DNA of 64,000 nt from assembly GCF_029767005.1 (NCBI RefSeq), contig NZ_JARUQR010000004.1, positions 124,517 to 188,516 of the forward strand, given 5' to 3'. The notes beneath the pieces were generated by a model that saw nothing but the letters and a program-made list of their open reading frames with translations, had not been told where the DNA came from and did not search any database. The position numbers and the translations under genes are program-made. Below are positions 36,429-44,127 of this stretch, in pieces (positions within the stretch are counted from its first letter, which is position 1; each line of letters opens with the position of its first letter). This stretch comes from Thiomicrorhabdus sp. ZW0627 (lineage in GTDB: Bacteria; Pseudomonadota; Gammaproteobacteria; Thiomicrospirales; Thiomicrospiraceae).

Positions 36429-37202
36429 ATGACACAGCCTAACGCTATGAAATACAAAAAGCAGCTGGGAATTTCACTTTTGGAGATTGTGATTGCCTTA
36501 GCCATACTGGGAGTTTTGACAACACAACTGGTCAAAGTTTCAGCCGTTTCAAGGGAGTATGACCAGCACAAAGAAGACATTACCGAAGTCACCCATGCAA
36601 AAAAATTGCTTTTGAGCTTCTTACAGACCAATGGTTACCTACCTTGCCCGGATACCGACAGTGATGGCTGGGAGAACCGTTCAGGAAATCAATGCATTTC
36701 CGATTCCGGCAAACTACCGCATCTGATGCTTGGAATTTCCCTAAGCGACAATTCCGGCCAAACGCTTTACTACAAGGTCAATTCCGAAACGGTTACCGCC
36801 AACATCGACAACAACTTGTTTTCCGCAAGCTATTTCGGAATCGCAGCCTCTCCGCCTTTTGCGCTCAGCACACCTCCTACGGGAACTACCGCCGGTTCAG
36901 GCAACCTAACGGTTTGTTCAGAAACGGAGACAACCGGCTGTAATGCCTCGAGCCCCAGCTCCGACCTATTAGAAGAGGCGGCCATTGCCGTTGTCGTCAA
37001 CTTTGGCAAGAATAGCGACCAAACCTGGAGCTACATCAATAGCGGCAACCTAACCGCCCTTTCATTGGTTGAAAAGGAAAATGCGGACGATGACAATTAT
37101 TTCTGGCAATCGCCCGCCAACCAAGCGGATGACTCAATCGTCTGGATTACCGGCTACGAAGCGAAATATTCGCTACTCAAGTCGGAACAAGGTATCAATT
37201 AA
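36429..37202 (+). CDS. Type IV prepilin-like protein, cassette gene 2
   Basis: A 257-residue protein with a class III signal: KKQLG, then ISLLEIVIALAILGVLTTQ with Glu5 present. It is followed by GYLPCPDTDSDGWENRSGNQC (about residue 75). GKLPHLMLGISL, the EEAAIAVVVNFGKN segment and the final DDSIVWITGYEAKYSLL are shared with its neighbours. It begins 15 bases after gene 1, so it is in one operon. It is a probable minor pilin or pseudopilin; the target machinery is not in this window. Confidence 0.75.
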   Translation: MTQPNAMKYKKQLGISLLEIVIALAILGVLTTQLVKVSAVSREYDQHKEDITEVTHAKKLLLSFLQTNGYLPCPDTDSDGWENRSGNQCISDSGKLPHLMLGISLSDNSGQTLYYKVNSETVTANIDNNLFSASYFGIAASPPFALSTPPTGTTAGSGNLTVCSETETTGCNASSPSSDLLEEAAIAVVVNFGKNSDQTWSYINSGNLTALSLVEKENADDDNYFWQSPANQADDSIVWITGYEAKYSLLKSEQGIN

Positions 37203-37215
37203 GGATCACGCGGAC

Positions 37216-38649
37216 ATGAAAAAAGCGCCTTCAAACTATTATTCAAATGGCTTCTCCCTGATTGAGCTTACCATTGTTTTAGCCATTATCGCGCTCATCG
37301 GTGCCGGGTCTTTGATCTCCTATTCGGAATTTCATGACCATGCCAAATGGCAAGAGAGTCAGGCGAAACTGGCGGTGGTCAAAAAAGCCATCATCAAATT
37401 CACTCAAAAGAACAAATTTGTACCTTGCCCGGATACGAATCAGAATGGATTTGAAAACAGAACCTACACCAAGGGTAGAATTCCTGCCGTACCGGCGATT
37501 CCTGCTATTCCTGCGGTCCCGGGGACCGAAAGCCGTCCAACGATTCCAGCCATCCCGGCCATTCCGGCCCAAGCGGCCATCCCGAATATCGACGTCGGCA
37601 CCTGCTCGGATTCCATCGGAACCGTCCCTTTTCAAATGCTCGGTCTAAGCAAGACTTCCATCGAAGACAGCTGGGGCAATCCAATTGTCTATGCAGTCGA
37701 CCAAGGCGTCACGGACCCGGACTTGATGTTGGATTGTCCGCAAGATACGGCCTGCTTTTTCAATCGGGATCCGATTCCAAGCCTTCCGCCAAATAAAACC
37801 TATCCCGGCAGCGCACTGCCGGCGTTCGATTCATCCACCTTGCCGACAAAAACCCAGCTTGGCCCGAATAATTTACGTATCTGCTCGGACGCCGCCTGCT
37901 CGGACGTCGTTGCAACCGGCCAAGTCGCAATTCTCATAGCAAAAAATAAGAATGGAAACCTTGCTACAGATTTGGATGCCGATGAATCCGACAATATCGA
38001 TGGCGATAGAAACTATGTGGCCACCGATTATTCGCACTCTCCGAGTTATGACGATTTGGTTGTGGGCATTGGCGCCTACGAATTAAAACTTCAAAACGAC
38101 ATGGAGACCTACGAAACCGTCAATACCATCAGCAGTAACAGCAACGCGACTTTAAAAACCGGGGAAAACGTGACGGATGTCGGCTCTGACAAAAGCATAG
38201 GAAATGTCGGGGACAACAACTCCTACAGTACCAATGTCACCACGGATATCTCTTCACAAACAATCGGTTTTGGCTCCGAGAATGCCGGAAAAACCGTTGT
38301 CATGACGTTGGACACGCTCGCGCAAGGAACCTGGGACCAACCCTCGCCCTCGCACAACTACACGAGCGACCAGGCCTTTATTGCCGCCAATGGCGAAATT
38401 AAAGAAACCATGGCATACGATTATCGAGCAGACGGCACAACAAGCTGGAGCGAATCGCATGAAGTCATATTCCAACTGGATGATAACGGTGACGCCAACG
38501 TAGAATTTGCCGTCGCCACGACCGGTACCGACGAAACGGTCGACTTCACCAACATCCAATTGATTCTCTACGATACCCCACCGATGATACCGAGTTTTCC
38601 GGGGGTTAAACCGATTGACGGCATCGACCAAACGCAAGGTTTACAATAA
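37216..38649 (+). CDS. Type IV prepilin-like protein with PAIP repeats, cassette gene 3
   Basis: The start at ATG 37216 gives 477 residues. The prepilin signal is YYSNG, then FSLIELTIVLAIIALIGAG with Glu5. The shared motif FVPCPDTNQNGFENRT (about residue 72) is followed by a Pro-rich insert of IPAVPAIPAIPAVPG type (37480-37590). GTVPFQMLGL and DSWGNPIVYAV resemble the DPWGNPY block of GspG-like pseudopilins. After DDLVVGIGAYELKLQ comes an extra region of about 180 residues with beta-rich, Ser/Thr/Asn-rich composition that looks like an adhesin domain. Its stop overlaps the next ATG. Confidence 0.72.
   Translation: MKKAPSNYYSNGFSLIELTIVLAIIALIGAGSLISYSEFHDHAKWQESQAKLAVVKKAIIKFTQKNKFVPCPDTNQNGFENRTYTKGRIPAVPAIPAIPAVPGTESRPTIPAIPAIPAQAAIPNIDVGTCSDSIGTVPFQMLGLSKTSIEDSWGNPIVYAVDQGVTDPDLMLDCPQDTACFFNRDPIPSLPPNKTYPGSALPAFDSSTLPTKTQLGPNNLRICSDAACSDVVATGQVAILIAKNKNGNLATDLDADESDNIDGDRNYVATDYSHSPSYDDLVVGIGAYELKLQNDMETYETVNTISSNSNATLKTGENVTDVGSDKSIGNVGDNNSYSTNVTTDISSQTIGFGSENAGKTVVMTLDTLAQGTWDQPSPSHNYTSDQAFIAANGEIKETMAYDYRADGTTSWSESHEVIFQLDDNGDANVEFAVATTGTDETVDFTNIQLILYDTPPMIPSFPGVKPIDGIDQTQGLQ
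37480..37590 (+). repeat. Proline-rich PAIP/PAVP coding repeat
   Basis: A degenerate tandem repeat of codons for (I/V)PA within cassette gene 3, interrupted by GTESRPT. It splits the shared PCPD motif from the following Cys region. Such tracts are likely extended linkers and may vary in length by slippage. Confidence 0.7.
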
Positions 38650-40067
38650 TGTACACGCATGAAAACAAACAGGCCTGTTGCAAAACTCAATTCGGATTCT
38701 CTCTGGTTGAGCTTATGATCGTGACGGTAATCATAGGCATTGCACTGATTGGCTTCTCCAATCAAACCGGACCTTTACGCCACGGCCAGAAAATCAAAGA
38801 ATCGCAAAGTTCCTTACAAAACATCAAACAGGAAATCCTGGATTACGGGCGTGTTCATAAATACCTGCCGTGCCCGGATTCAGACAGCGATGGTTTAGAA
38901 AACCGTTCCGGCTTTGCCTGTTCAACCAGTGTCGGAACAGTACCCTATTTGGATCTGGGCATACAGAAACAAGAAACACAGGATAACTGGAACAATGCGT
39001 TCCGTTATGCGGTCAACACCGATGTCACCGATGCCAACCTAATCTGTGACAAGCGCAGTTCTGCCAGCTTTTTCTGCAATCAGGGTGCCGATGTCACCCC
39101 TTGGTTCACATTGACAGACACCCCTCCGACCTCAAACAACCGGGGAAACGGTAACTATTACCTCTGCAATCAAAATACAACCACATGCAATGCTTCGACC
39201 GTTGCCAACAATACCAACACCGCCCTCAATACGGCGAGTGTCATCCTCGTGGCATACAATCAGGATGGTGAAGCCGCAGCGAGCCATTGTGCACAGCAAA
39301 ACGCCGCGTCAAAGGAAAATTGCGATACCGACCTGTACTACCATCAAGCAGCCGCCTCCAACCAAGGCAACCAATTCTTCGATGACAGCATCGTGGCCAT
39401 CAGCGGTTATGAAATCAAGTCGTACATCCTTTCTCAAATGGTCAATTGGGATAGCTTCAACTCGACCACCACCTCTTCCGGTTTAACAGCAACCTATGAA
39501 GATTTTGACATCACCGCCGACGATACCGTACCGGTCTCTAACAGCCCGGATACGCCGGATGTGATTCTGGTCAATCGAAATGTGGAAACAAATTTAAATC
39601 TCGGCGGCGGCGATGATTATCTGGCGATTGGCAATAATGTCGGCACGGGTGCTCAGATCGATACCGGACAGGGCGATGACCAGCTTTACATTGTAGGGCA
39701 AGCATTAGCCAATATCGACTTGGGCCGCGGCAACGATTCTTTTGTTTTAGGTACCGATTTGGTTGAAAACCTCAATGCGGATTGGGGCAACGATAAAGTG
39801 TGGATTCAAGGCAACGTCCTTTCGGGATCGAACCTCGACATGAATAAAGATGATGACGTGTTGTGGGTGGGGCTTCCGGGAAATGACCTGACAGGCCAAA
39901 TCAATGAAGACATCAATGGCGGTTCCGGTTATGACATCCTTGTACTGGAAAACACCACTAAAGCCCAATGGGACAGCGATTTAACCCTTCAAAGCCATGT
40001 TATCAACTTTGAGCTGGTGATGTTTAAGGCCGACCCGTCCGGCAATCGGGAATACGTTGTCTACTAA
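38649..40067 (+). CDS. Type IV prepilin-like protein with C-terminal RTX-like repeats, cassette gene 4
   Basis: A 472-residue protein with prepilin signal KTQFG, then FSLVELMIVTVIIGIALIG (Glu5 present), followed by YLPCPDSDSDGLENRSGFAC (about residue 75), GTVPYLDLGI and DNWNNAFRYAV. After DDSIVAISGYEIKSYIL (about residue 250) it continues with at least six Asp/Gly repeats spaced about 19 residues: LGGGDDYLAIG, TGQGDDQLYIVG, LGRGNDSFVLG, DWGNDKVWIQG, NKDDDVLWVG, GSGYDILVLE. These are degenerate RTX (haemolysin-type Ca2+-binding) nonapeptides. Its stop overlaps the stop of the convergent GIY-YIG gene by 4 bases. Function is unknown. Confidence 0.72.
   Translation: MYTHENKQACCKTQFGFSLVELMIVTVIIGIALIGFSNQTGPLRHGQKIKESQSSLQNIKQEILDYGRVHKYLPCPDSDSDGLENRSGFACSTSVGTVPYLDLGIQKQETQDNWNNAFRYAVNTDVTDANLICDKRSSASFFCNQGADVTPWFTLTDTPPTSNNRGNGNYYLCNQNTTTCNASTVANNTNTALNTASVILVAYNQDGEAAASHCAQQNAASKENCDTDLYYHQAAASNQGNQFFDDSIVAISGYEIKSYILSQMVNWDSFNSTTTSSGLTATYEDFDITADDTVPVSNSPDTPDVILVNRNVETNLNLGGGDDYLAIGNNVGTGAQIDTGQGDDQLYIVGQALANIDLGRGNDSFVLGTDLVENLNADWGNDKVWIQGNVLSGSNLDMNKDDDVLWVGLPGNDLTGQINEDINGGSGYDILVLENTTKAQWDSDLTLQSHVINFELVMFKADPSGNREYVVY
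39596..39954 (+). repeat. RTX-like Ca2+-binding repeat region in a prepilin
   Basis: Encodes at least six G-x-G-(D/N)-D-x-(L/V/F) units, each followed by a short hydrophobic beta segment. The spacing is about twice the nine-residue RTX unit. The following FELVMF-type segment resembles the end of RTX modules in large secreted adhesins. Confidence 0.65.
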
Positions 40068-40372
40068 CGGATCGTTGATTGATCAGATTGCCTGACAAGC
40101 TCTTCTTTGAGAGGCCTTGATAACTGTTTGATCGCATACTCTCTCTGCAGGGCTTCCTGACGGCTAGCGGCGGTTTCTTTATAAACGAGTTCACAGGGGC
40201 GACGCGCTTGGGTATAGCGAGCACCGCCTTTGATCTCTCCATTATGCTGCCTTAAGCGGTTCTCCAAACGATTGGTGATGCCGCAGTACAGGCTGTCGTC
40301 CGAACAGCGCAGCAAATAAACCCACCAGGCCTGTTCGGTTTTTTCGGTCGGTTCGGAATCAGACCTCGTCAC
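40064..40372 (-). CDS. GIY-YIG domain protein (UPF0213 family)
   Basis: A small protein of about 102 residues with a GIY-YIG nuclease-like fold: [29 protein letters not shown], with [16 protein letters not shown] and [14 protein letters not shown] following. This is the YhbQ/UPF0213 pattern. A GTG at 40372 is preferred as start because it overlaps the moaC stop only slightly; a longer form from ATG 40414 is possible. It is the last gene of the moa operon and is probably unrelated to molybdopterin synthesis. Confidence 0.8.
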   Translation of the reverse strand: MTRSDSEPTEKTEQAWWVYLLRCSDDSLYCGITNRLENRLRQHNGEIKGGARYTQARRPCELVYKETAASRQEALQREYAIKQLSRPLKEELVRQSDQSTIR

Positions 40373-40856
40373 CCTGACGCACCCAATGACCCGATTTCCC
40401 GCCTTTTTTCTCAAGCAACTGTACCTGATCGATGATCATGCCTTTGTCGACGGCTTTACACATATCGTATAAAGTCAAAGCCGCCGCACTGGCCGCGGTC
40501 AAAGCTTCCATCTCAACACCCGTCTGACCGACCAGTTTGCAGATAGCCACGATTTCAACACAGCTTTTCTCGATATTTGGTGTCAATTCGACTTTCACAG
40601 AAGTCAGCATCAGCGGATGGCACATCGGAATGATATCCGGCGTCTTCTTGGCCGCCATGATACCGGCAATACGCGCGGTTGCCATGACATCGCCTTTTTT
40701 ATGCTTGCCTTCGACAATCATCTCCAAGGTTTCCGGCAACATGCGAATCACGGCCATAGCACGCGCTTCACGCTCTGTATGCTGCTTACAGCTGACATCG
40801 ACCATGCGAGCCTGCCCTTTGGCGTCAAGGTGGGTTAATTTATTTTCTGTGGTCAT
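40359..40856 (-). CDS. moaC: Cyclic pyranopterin monophosphate synthase
   Basis: Acts with MoaA to turn GTP into cyclic pyranopterin monophosphate, the first step of molybdenum cofactor synthesis. The 165-residue protein has the conserved [19 protein letters not shown] and [23 protein letters not shown] blocks, including catalytic Lys and His residues. It starts 3 bases after moeA. Confidence 0.97.
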   Translation of the reverse strand: MTTENKLTHLDAKGQARMVDVSCKQHTEREARAMAVIRMLPETLEMIVEGKHKKGDVMATARIAGIMAAKKTPDIIPMCHPLMLTSVKVELTPNIEKSCVEIVAICKLVGQTGVEMEALTAASAAALTLYDMCKAVDKGMIIDQVQLLEKKGGKSGHWVRQGDEV

Positions 40857-40859
40857 AAC

Positions 40860-42062
40860 TTACTCATTGATCGGGTTGAATGGATAAAACGCTACTTTAT
40901 CACCTTTTTGGATAACCGTATCCTCAGGAATCACGACAAAGCCTTCCGCCCAGACGGTTGACGTCAACACACCGGAACCTTGGTTCGGATAAATATCGAC
41001 ATAGGTCTTTTGATTCTTGTTGACCAGTTTTGCGCGTGCAAATTCCCGTCTGAAGCCAGGCTTAGGCCATGCAAACATCGCTTCCAACCAGATCGGCTTG
41101 GACTTCAATTCATTGGCACCCTGCATCTTCAACAGGTAAGGTCGTGCAAACAGATTGAATGTCGCAAATGCCGAAACCGGATTCCCTGGCAAGCCGATGA
41201 ACGGTGTACCCTGAATGTCACCGTAAGCCAACGGTTTGCCAGGCTTCATCTTGACCTTCCACATATCCAGTGAACCCAACTGATCAATGGCCGGCTTAAT
41301 ATGGTCTTCTTCACCCACTGAAACGCCACCGGTCGTCACGACGACATCGGCGATTGAAGCCGCCTGCTTCATTGCCTCAATGGTGGCTTCCAACGTATCT
41401 TCTACCTGACCCAAATCGATCAGTTCAAAGCCGAGCGCGGGAATCAAACCGGCCAGTACATAGCGGTTTGCATTAAAGATCTTGCCCGGCTGTGGCGCTT
41501 CACCCGGCTCCAGCAACTCGTCACCGGTTGTGAAGGTTGCAATCTTAAGCGGCTGGTAGACTTCAACTTCACCAATACCAATCGAGGTAATCAAGCCAAG
41601 GTCTTGAGGACGCAATTTATGACCGGCTTTCAGGATTTCATCACCTAATGCAATATCTTCACCCAATTTACGAATATTCTGGCCTGGGCGCGTCTTCTCA
41701 CTCGTGATTTTGACCTGCTCACCATCTGCTTCCGTCTCTTCCTGCATTACCACGGCGTTCGCACCTTCCGGAATCGGTGCACCGGTGAAAATACGTGCGG
41801 CCGTACCCGCTTTAAGCGGTTGCGGCTGGGAACCGGCCGGGATACGCTGACTGACCGTCAGGGTCGAATTATGTTCTAGGTCATAACTGTGCAAAGCGTA
41901 ACCGTCCATCATGCTGTTATCATGCGGCGGTACGTTGACGTCGGAAACGATTCCTTTTGCCAGAACTCTTCCCAACGCTTCAAACACAGGGATGGTTTCC
42001 GTCTTCTGTGTGGTTTCTACCTGACTAAGGAGGTAATGTAATGCTTCATCAAATGTCTTCAT
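40860..42062 (-). CDS. moeA: Molybdopterin molybdenumtransferase
   Basis: Inserts molybdate into adenylylated molybdopterin. The protein has 400 residues from ATG 42062, beginning MKTFDEALHYLLSQV; an upstream TTG extends the frame by four codons but fits less well. PPHDNSMMDGYAL, TGAPIPEGANAVVMQE, TTGGVSVGEEDHIK and GLPGNPVSAFATF are MoeA blocks. A hairpin with a T run sits 18 bases upstream, between moaE and moeA. Confidence 0.96.
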   Translation of the reverse strand: MKTFDEALHYLLSQVETTQKTETIPVFEALGRVLAKGIVSDVNVPPHDNSMMDGYALHSYDLEHNSTLTVSQRIPAGSQPQPLKAGTAARIFTGAPIPEGANAVVMQEETEADGEQVKITSEKTRPGQNIRKLGEDIALGDEILKAGHKLRPQDLGLITSIGIGEVEVYQPLKIATFTTGDELLEPGEAPQPGKIFNANRYVLAGLIPALGFELIDLGQVEDTLEATIEAMKQAASIADVVVTTGGVSVGEEDHIKPAIDQLGSLDMWKVKMKPGKPLAYGDIQGTPFIGLPGNPVSAFATFNLFARPYLLKMQGANELKSKPIWLEAMFAWPKPGFRREFARAKLVNKNQKTYVDIYPNQGSGVLTSTVWAEGFVVIPEDTVIQKGDKVAFYPFNPINE

Positions 42063-42079
42063 AATCAATCTCAAAAAAA

Positions 42080-42097
42080 TCCCCGCTATTGCGGGGA
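42080..42097 (-). terminator. Intra-operon hairpin with T run between moaE and moeA
   Basis: TCCCCGC/GCGGGGA with a TATT loop is followed on the minus strand by seven T. It looks like a true intrinsic terminator but lies in the middle of the moa-moe gene series, so downstream genes may be expressed at a lower level or from another promoter. Confidence 0.7.
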
Positions 42098-42141
42098 AAT
42101 GACAGAATTCGTTAAAAATTTAAATACGGTTTACCTATACG

Positions 42142-42606
42142 TTATTGCCAACGCTTTTCAGCGTCTTTATCGCTCAAACGCGCATCGACCCAACGCTCTT
42201 CACCATCCGGTAAGGTCTCTTTTTTCCAGAACGGCGCGTTGGTTTTCAAATAATCCATAATGAAATGTGCGGCATAGAAAGCGTTTTCACGATGGCGGCT
42301 ACTGACCGCGACCAGTACGATTTGATCGGTTGGATACATCTTTCCAATTCTATGAATAATTACGCTGGATTCCAACTCCCATCGTTCGTGCGCTTCCAGG
42401 CGAATCTTCTCTAAAGCCTTTTCAGTCATCCCCGGATAATGTTCTAATTCCAATACGGAAACATCATCGCCTTCGTTGATGTCACGTACGGTTCCGACAA
42501 ATGAAACCACCGCACCGATGTCGGTATGACCTTCACGAAGTTTGGCAACCTCGGTTGTCAGATCGAAATCTTCCTTTTGAACCTTAATATAAGGATAGTT
42601 TGCCAT
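42142..42606 (-). CDS. moaE: Molybdopterin synthase catalytic subunit
   Basis: Transfers sulfur from MoaD thiocarboxylate to cPMP. The 154-residue protein has the blocks GAVVSFVGTVRD, LELEHYPGMTEKAL, RIGKMYPTDQIVLVAVSSRHRENAF and PFWKKETLPDGEERWVDA, with catalytic Lys residues. It follows moaD by 6 bases. Normal length. Confidence 0.97.
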   Translation of the reverse strand: MANYPYIKVQKEDFDLTTEVAKLREGHTDIGAVVSFVGTVRDINEGDDVSVLELEHYPGMTEKALEKIRLEAHERWELESSVIIHRIGKMYPTDQIVLVAVSSRHRENAFYAAHFIMDYLKTNAPFWKKETLPDGEERWVDARLSDKDAEKRWQ

Positions 42607-42612
42607 CTAGCC

Positions 42613-42861
42613 TTAGCCTCCTGTTACCGGAGGAAAGAATGCAATTTCGTCTCCAGCACGGATTTCCGTCTGGCGGTTAGCAACATTGTGATTCACAGCG
42701 ATCTGAAGGTTCTGATTATCCAATAATGCTTGCTTCCAGTTATCACCACGAGTCGCCAATTCTGAAATCAACGAATCAACGGTGTTATGATTGGCCGGCA
42801 TCTGTTCATTTGCCTTGCCTAACATTTCCCGAAAACTTGCGAAATAAAGTACGTTTACCAT
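42613..42861 (-). CDS. moaD: Molybdopterin synthase sulfur carrier subunit
   Basis: An 82-residue ubiquitin-like protein. It ends in the obligatory Gly-Gly (AFFPPVTGG pattern), which is thiocarboxylated. It has the normal MoaD size and beta-grasp pattern. It lies between moaA and moaE. Confidence 0.95.
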   Translation of the reverse strand: MVNVLYFASFREMLGKANEQMPANHNTVDSLISELATRGDNWKQALLDNQNLQIAVNHNVANRQTEIRAGDEIAFFPPVTGG

Positions 42862-42920
42862 CGTTTTTATCCTCTACTGGACTGGATACCAAATAATTTG
42901 TTCTACTGGTCGGTTTGACA

Positions 42921-43922
42921 TTAACCGCCGAGCTGTACCATTTGTCTGAATTCGATATTGTGGACATTTTCATTAAAGAAATGTCTTTCCGGCTTCTTCA
43001 ACATTGCATCGGTAATCAACTGTTCCAATTCTGCATCTGTAATGCCGTTTCTTAATGGCGTGCGCAGGTCAACCGAATCTTCCTGACCCAAACACAACGC
43101 CAGTACACCGCGCGCCGTCAAACGCACACGGTTACAGGTTTCACAGAAATGTTGTGAAACTGCTGAAATCACACCGATCCGGGTATCGGTCCCTGCAATC
43201 TGGAAGTTACGAGACGGGCCGTCGTGTGTTTTACCGGAAGAAGGCAATAGATCTGTTCCAACATGTTTTTTAATACGTGCCAGTATCTTTTCTGCTGGAT
43301 AGTGTTGATCCATCATACTCACGCCAGCCGGGCCAATCGGCATAGTTTCGATAAAGCGAACTTCAACGCCTTTCTCAAGTCCGTAATCCACCATCGCCTC
43401 GATTTCGTCGTCATTGGTCCCTTTCATGACGACCATATTGAATTTGACCGGGCGCATGCCTACTTCCAATGCTTTGTCGACACCGGCTAACACCTTTTCC
43501 AGATTTCCACCTCGGGTTATCTTGTTAAAACGTTTCGGTTTCAATGAGTCGATTGAAATATTCACACGGCTGATACCGGCTTGATGCAACGCCAACGCTT
43601 CCCTTTCCAAGTGATGCGCATTGGTTGAAAGTGCAATGTCTTCCAACCCTTCATAGCTATTGATCTCTTCAACCAAAGAAGCCAGATTTTTTCTAACCAA
43701 TGGCTCTCCGCCTGTTAGACGAACTTTAGCCACACCCAGGTTAACGAACGCTTTTATGATTCTCGCCAATTCTTCATAAGATAGATATTCGGTATGCTGG
43801 CCTTCTGGATGCACTCCTTGTTCCGGCATGCAATAACCGCATCGGTAGTTACATCTATCGGTAACCGAAACTCGTACATACTCGATTTTTCTGTTGAATG
43901 GGTCAATCAGTTCTTTTCTCAT
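42921..43922 (-). CDS. moaA: GTP 3',8-cyclase
   Basis: A radical-SAM enzyme, first step of molybdenum cofactor synthesis. The 333-residue protein has the N-terminal cluster CNYRCGYC (about residue 24) and the C-terminal Cys motif in HFCETCNRVRLTARGVLALCLG. It ends with the conserved Gly-Gly. RLTGGEPLVRK is a further signature. It is the first gene of the moa operon; a promoter and a ModE-like operator lie directly upstream. moaB is absent here. Confidence 0.97.
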   Translation of the reverse strand: MRKELIDPFNRKIEYVRVSVTDRCNYRCGYCMPEQGVHPEGQHTEYLSYEELARIIKAFVNLGVAKVRLTGGEPLVRKNLASLVEEINSYEGLEDIALSTNAHHLEREALALHQAGISRVNISIDSLKPKRFNKITRGGNLEKVLAGVDKALEVGMRPVKFNMVVMKGTNDDEIEAMVDYGLEKGVEVRFIETMPIGPAGVSMMDQHYPAEKILARIKKHVGTDLLPSSGKTHDGPSRNFQIAGTDTRIGVISAVSQHFCETCNRVRLTARGVLALCLGQEDSVDLRTPLRNGITDAELEQLITDAMLKKPERHFFNENVHNIEFRQMVQLGG

Positions 43923-43954
43923 CAGCAGTTTTATCTCTATCTGTTTTGCCTAGC

Positions 43955-43978
43955 GTTATAGCCACGTGGGAATAACGC
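43955..43978 (-). promoter_or_regulatory. Candidate ModE (molybdate regulator) operator
   Basis: CGTTAT-N12-ATAACG is a 24-base inverted repeat (GCGTTAT/ATAACGC with one more base each side). The half-sites and 12-base spacing match the E. coli modA ModE operator as I recall it. It overlaps the predicted moaA transcription start, which fits repression when molybdate is plentiful. No modE gene is in the window. Confidence 0.45.
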
Positions 43979-43979
43979 A

Positions 43980-44009
43980 TTTTACACGAATAAAGCATTA
44001 GAATTCAAT
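43980..44009 (-). promoter_or_regulatory. Candidate moaA promoter
   Basis: On the minus strand, TTGAAT (44009-44004) and TAAAAT (43985-43980) are 18 bases apart. The predicted start is near 43973, inside the ModE-like repeat. This gives a leader of about 50 bases. Confidence 0.45.
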
Positions 44010-44079
44010 AATATATTTCGAAATAAAGGCAAAAAATTTACAGCGGAGAAAAAGATTTATTTTCAGCTGTTCAAAACGA

Positions 44080-44106
44080 AAAAAGCCCGCATAAAGCGGG
44101 CTTTTT
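44080..44106 (-). terminator. Hairpin terminator after soxD
   Basis: AAAAAGCCCGC/GCGGGCTTTTT with a 5-base ATAAA loop, followed on the minus strand by a run of T. It lies 22 bases past the soxD stop. Confidence 0.9.
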
Positions 44107-44127
44107 AACAACGATGTAATCGGATGA

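Noticed and set aside
40373-40414. GIY-YIG protein starting at ATG 40414 within moaC
   Set aside because: It would need a 56-base overlap with moaC and adds residues outside the domain; GTG 40372 is simpler, though not proven.
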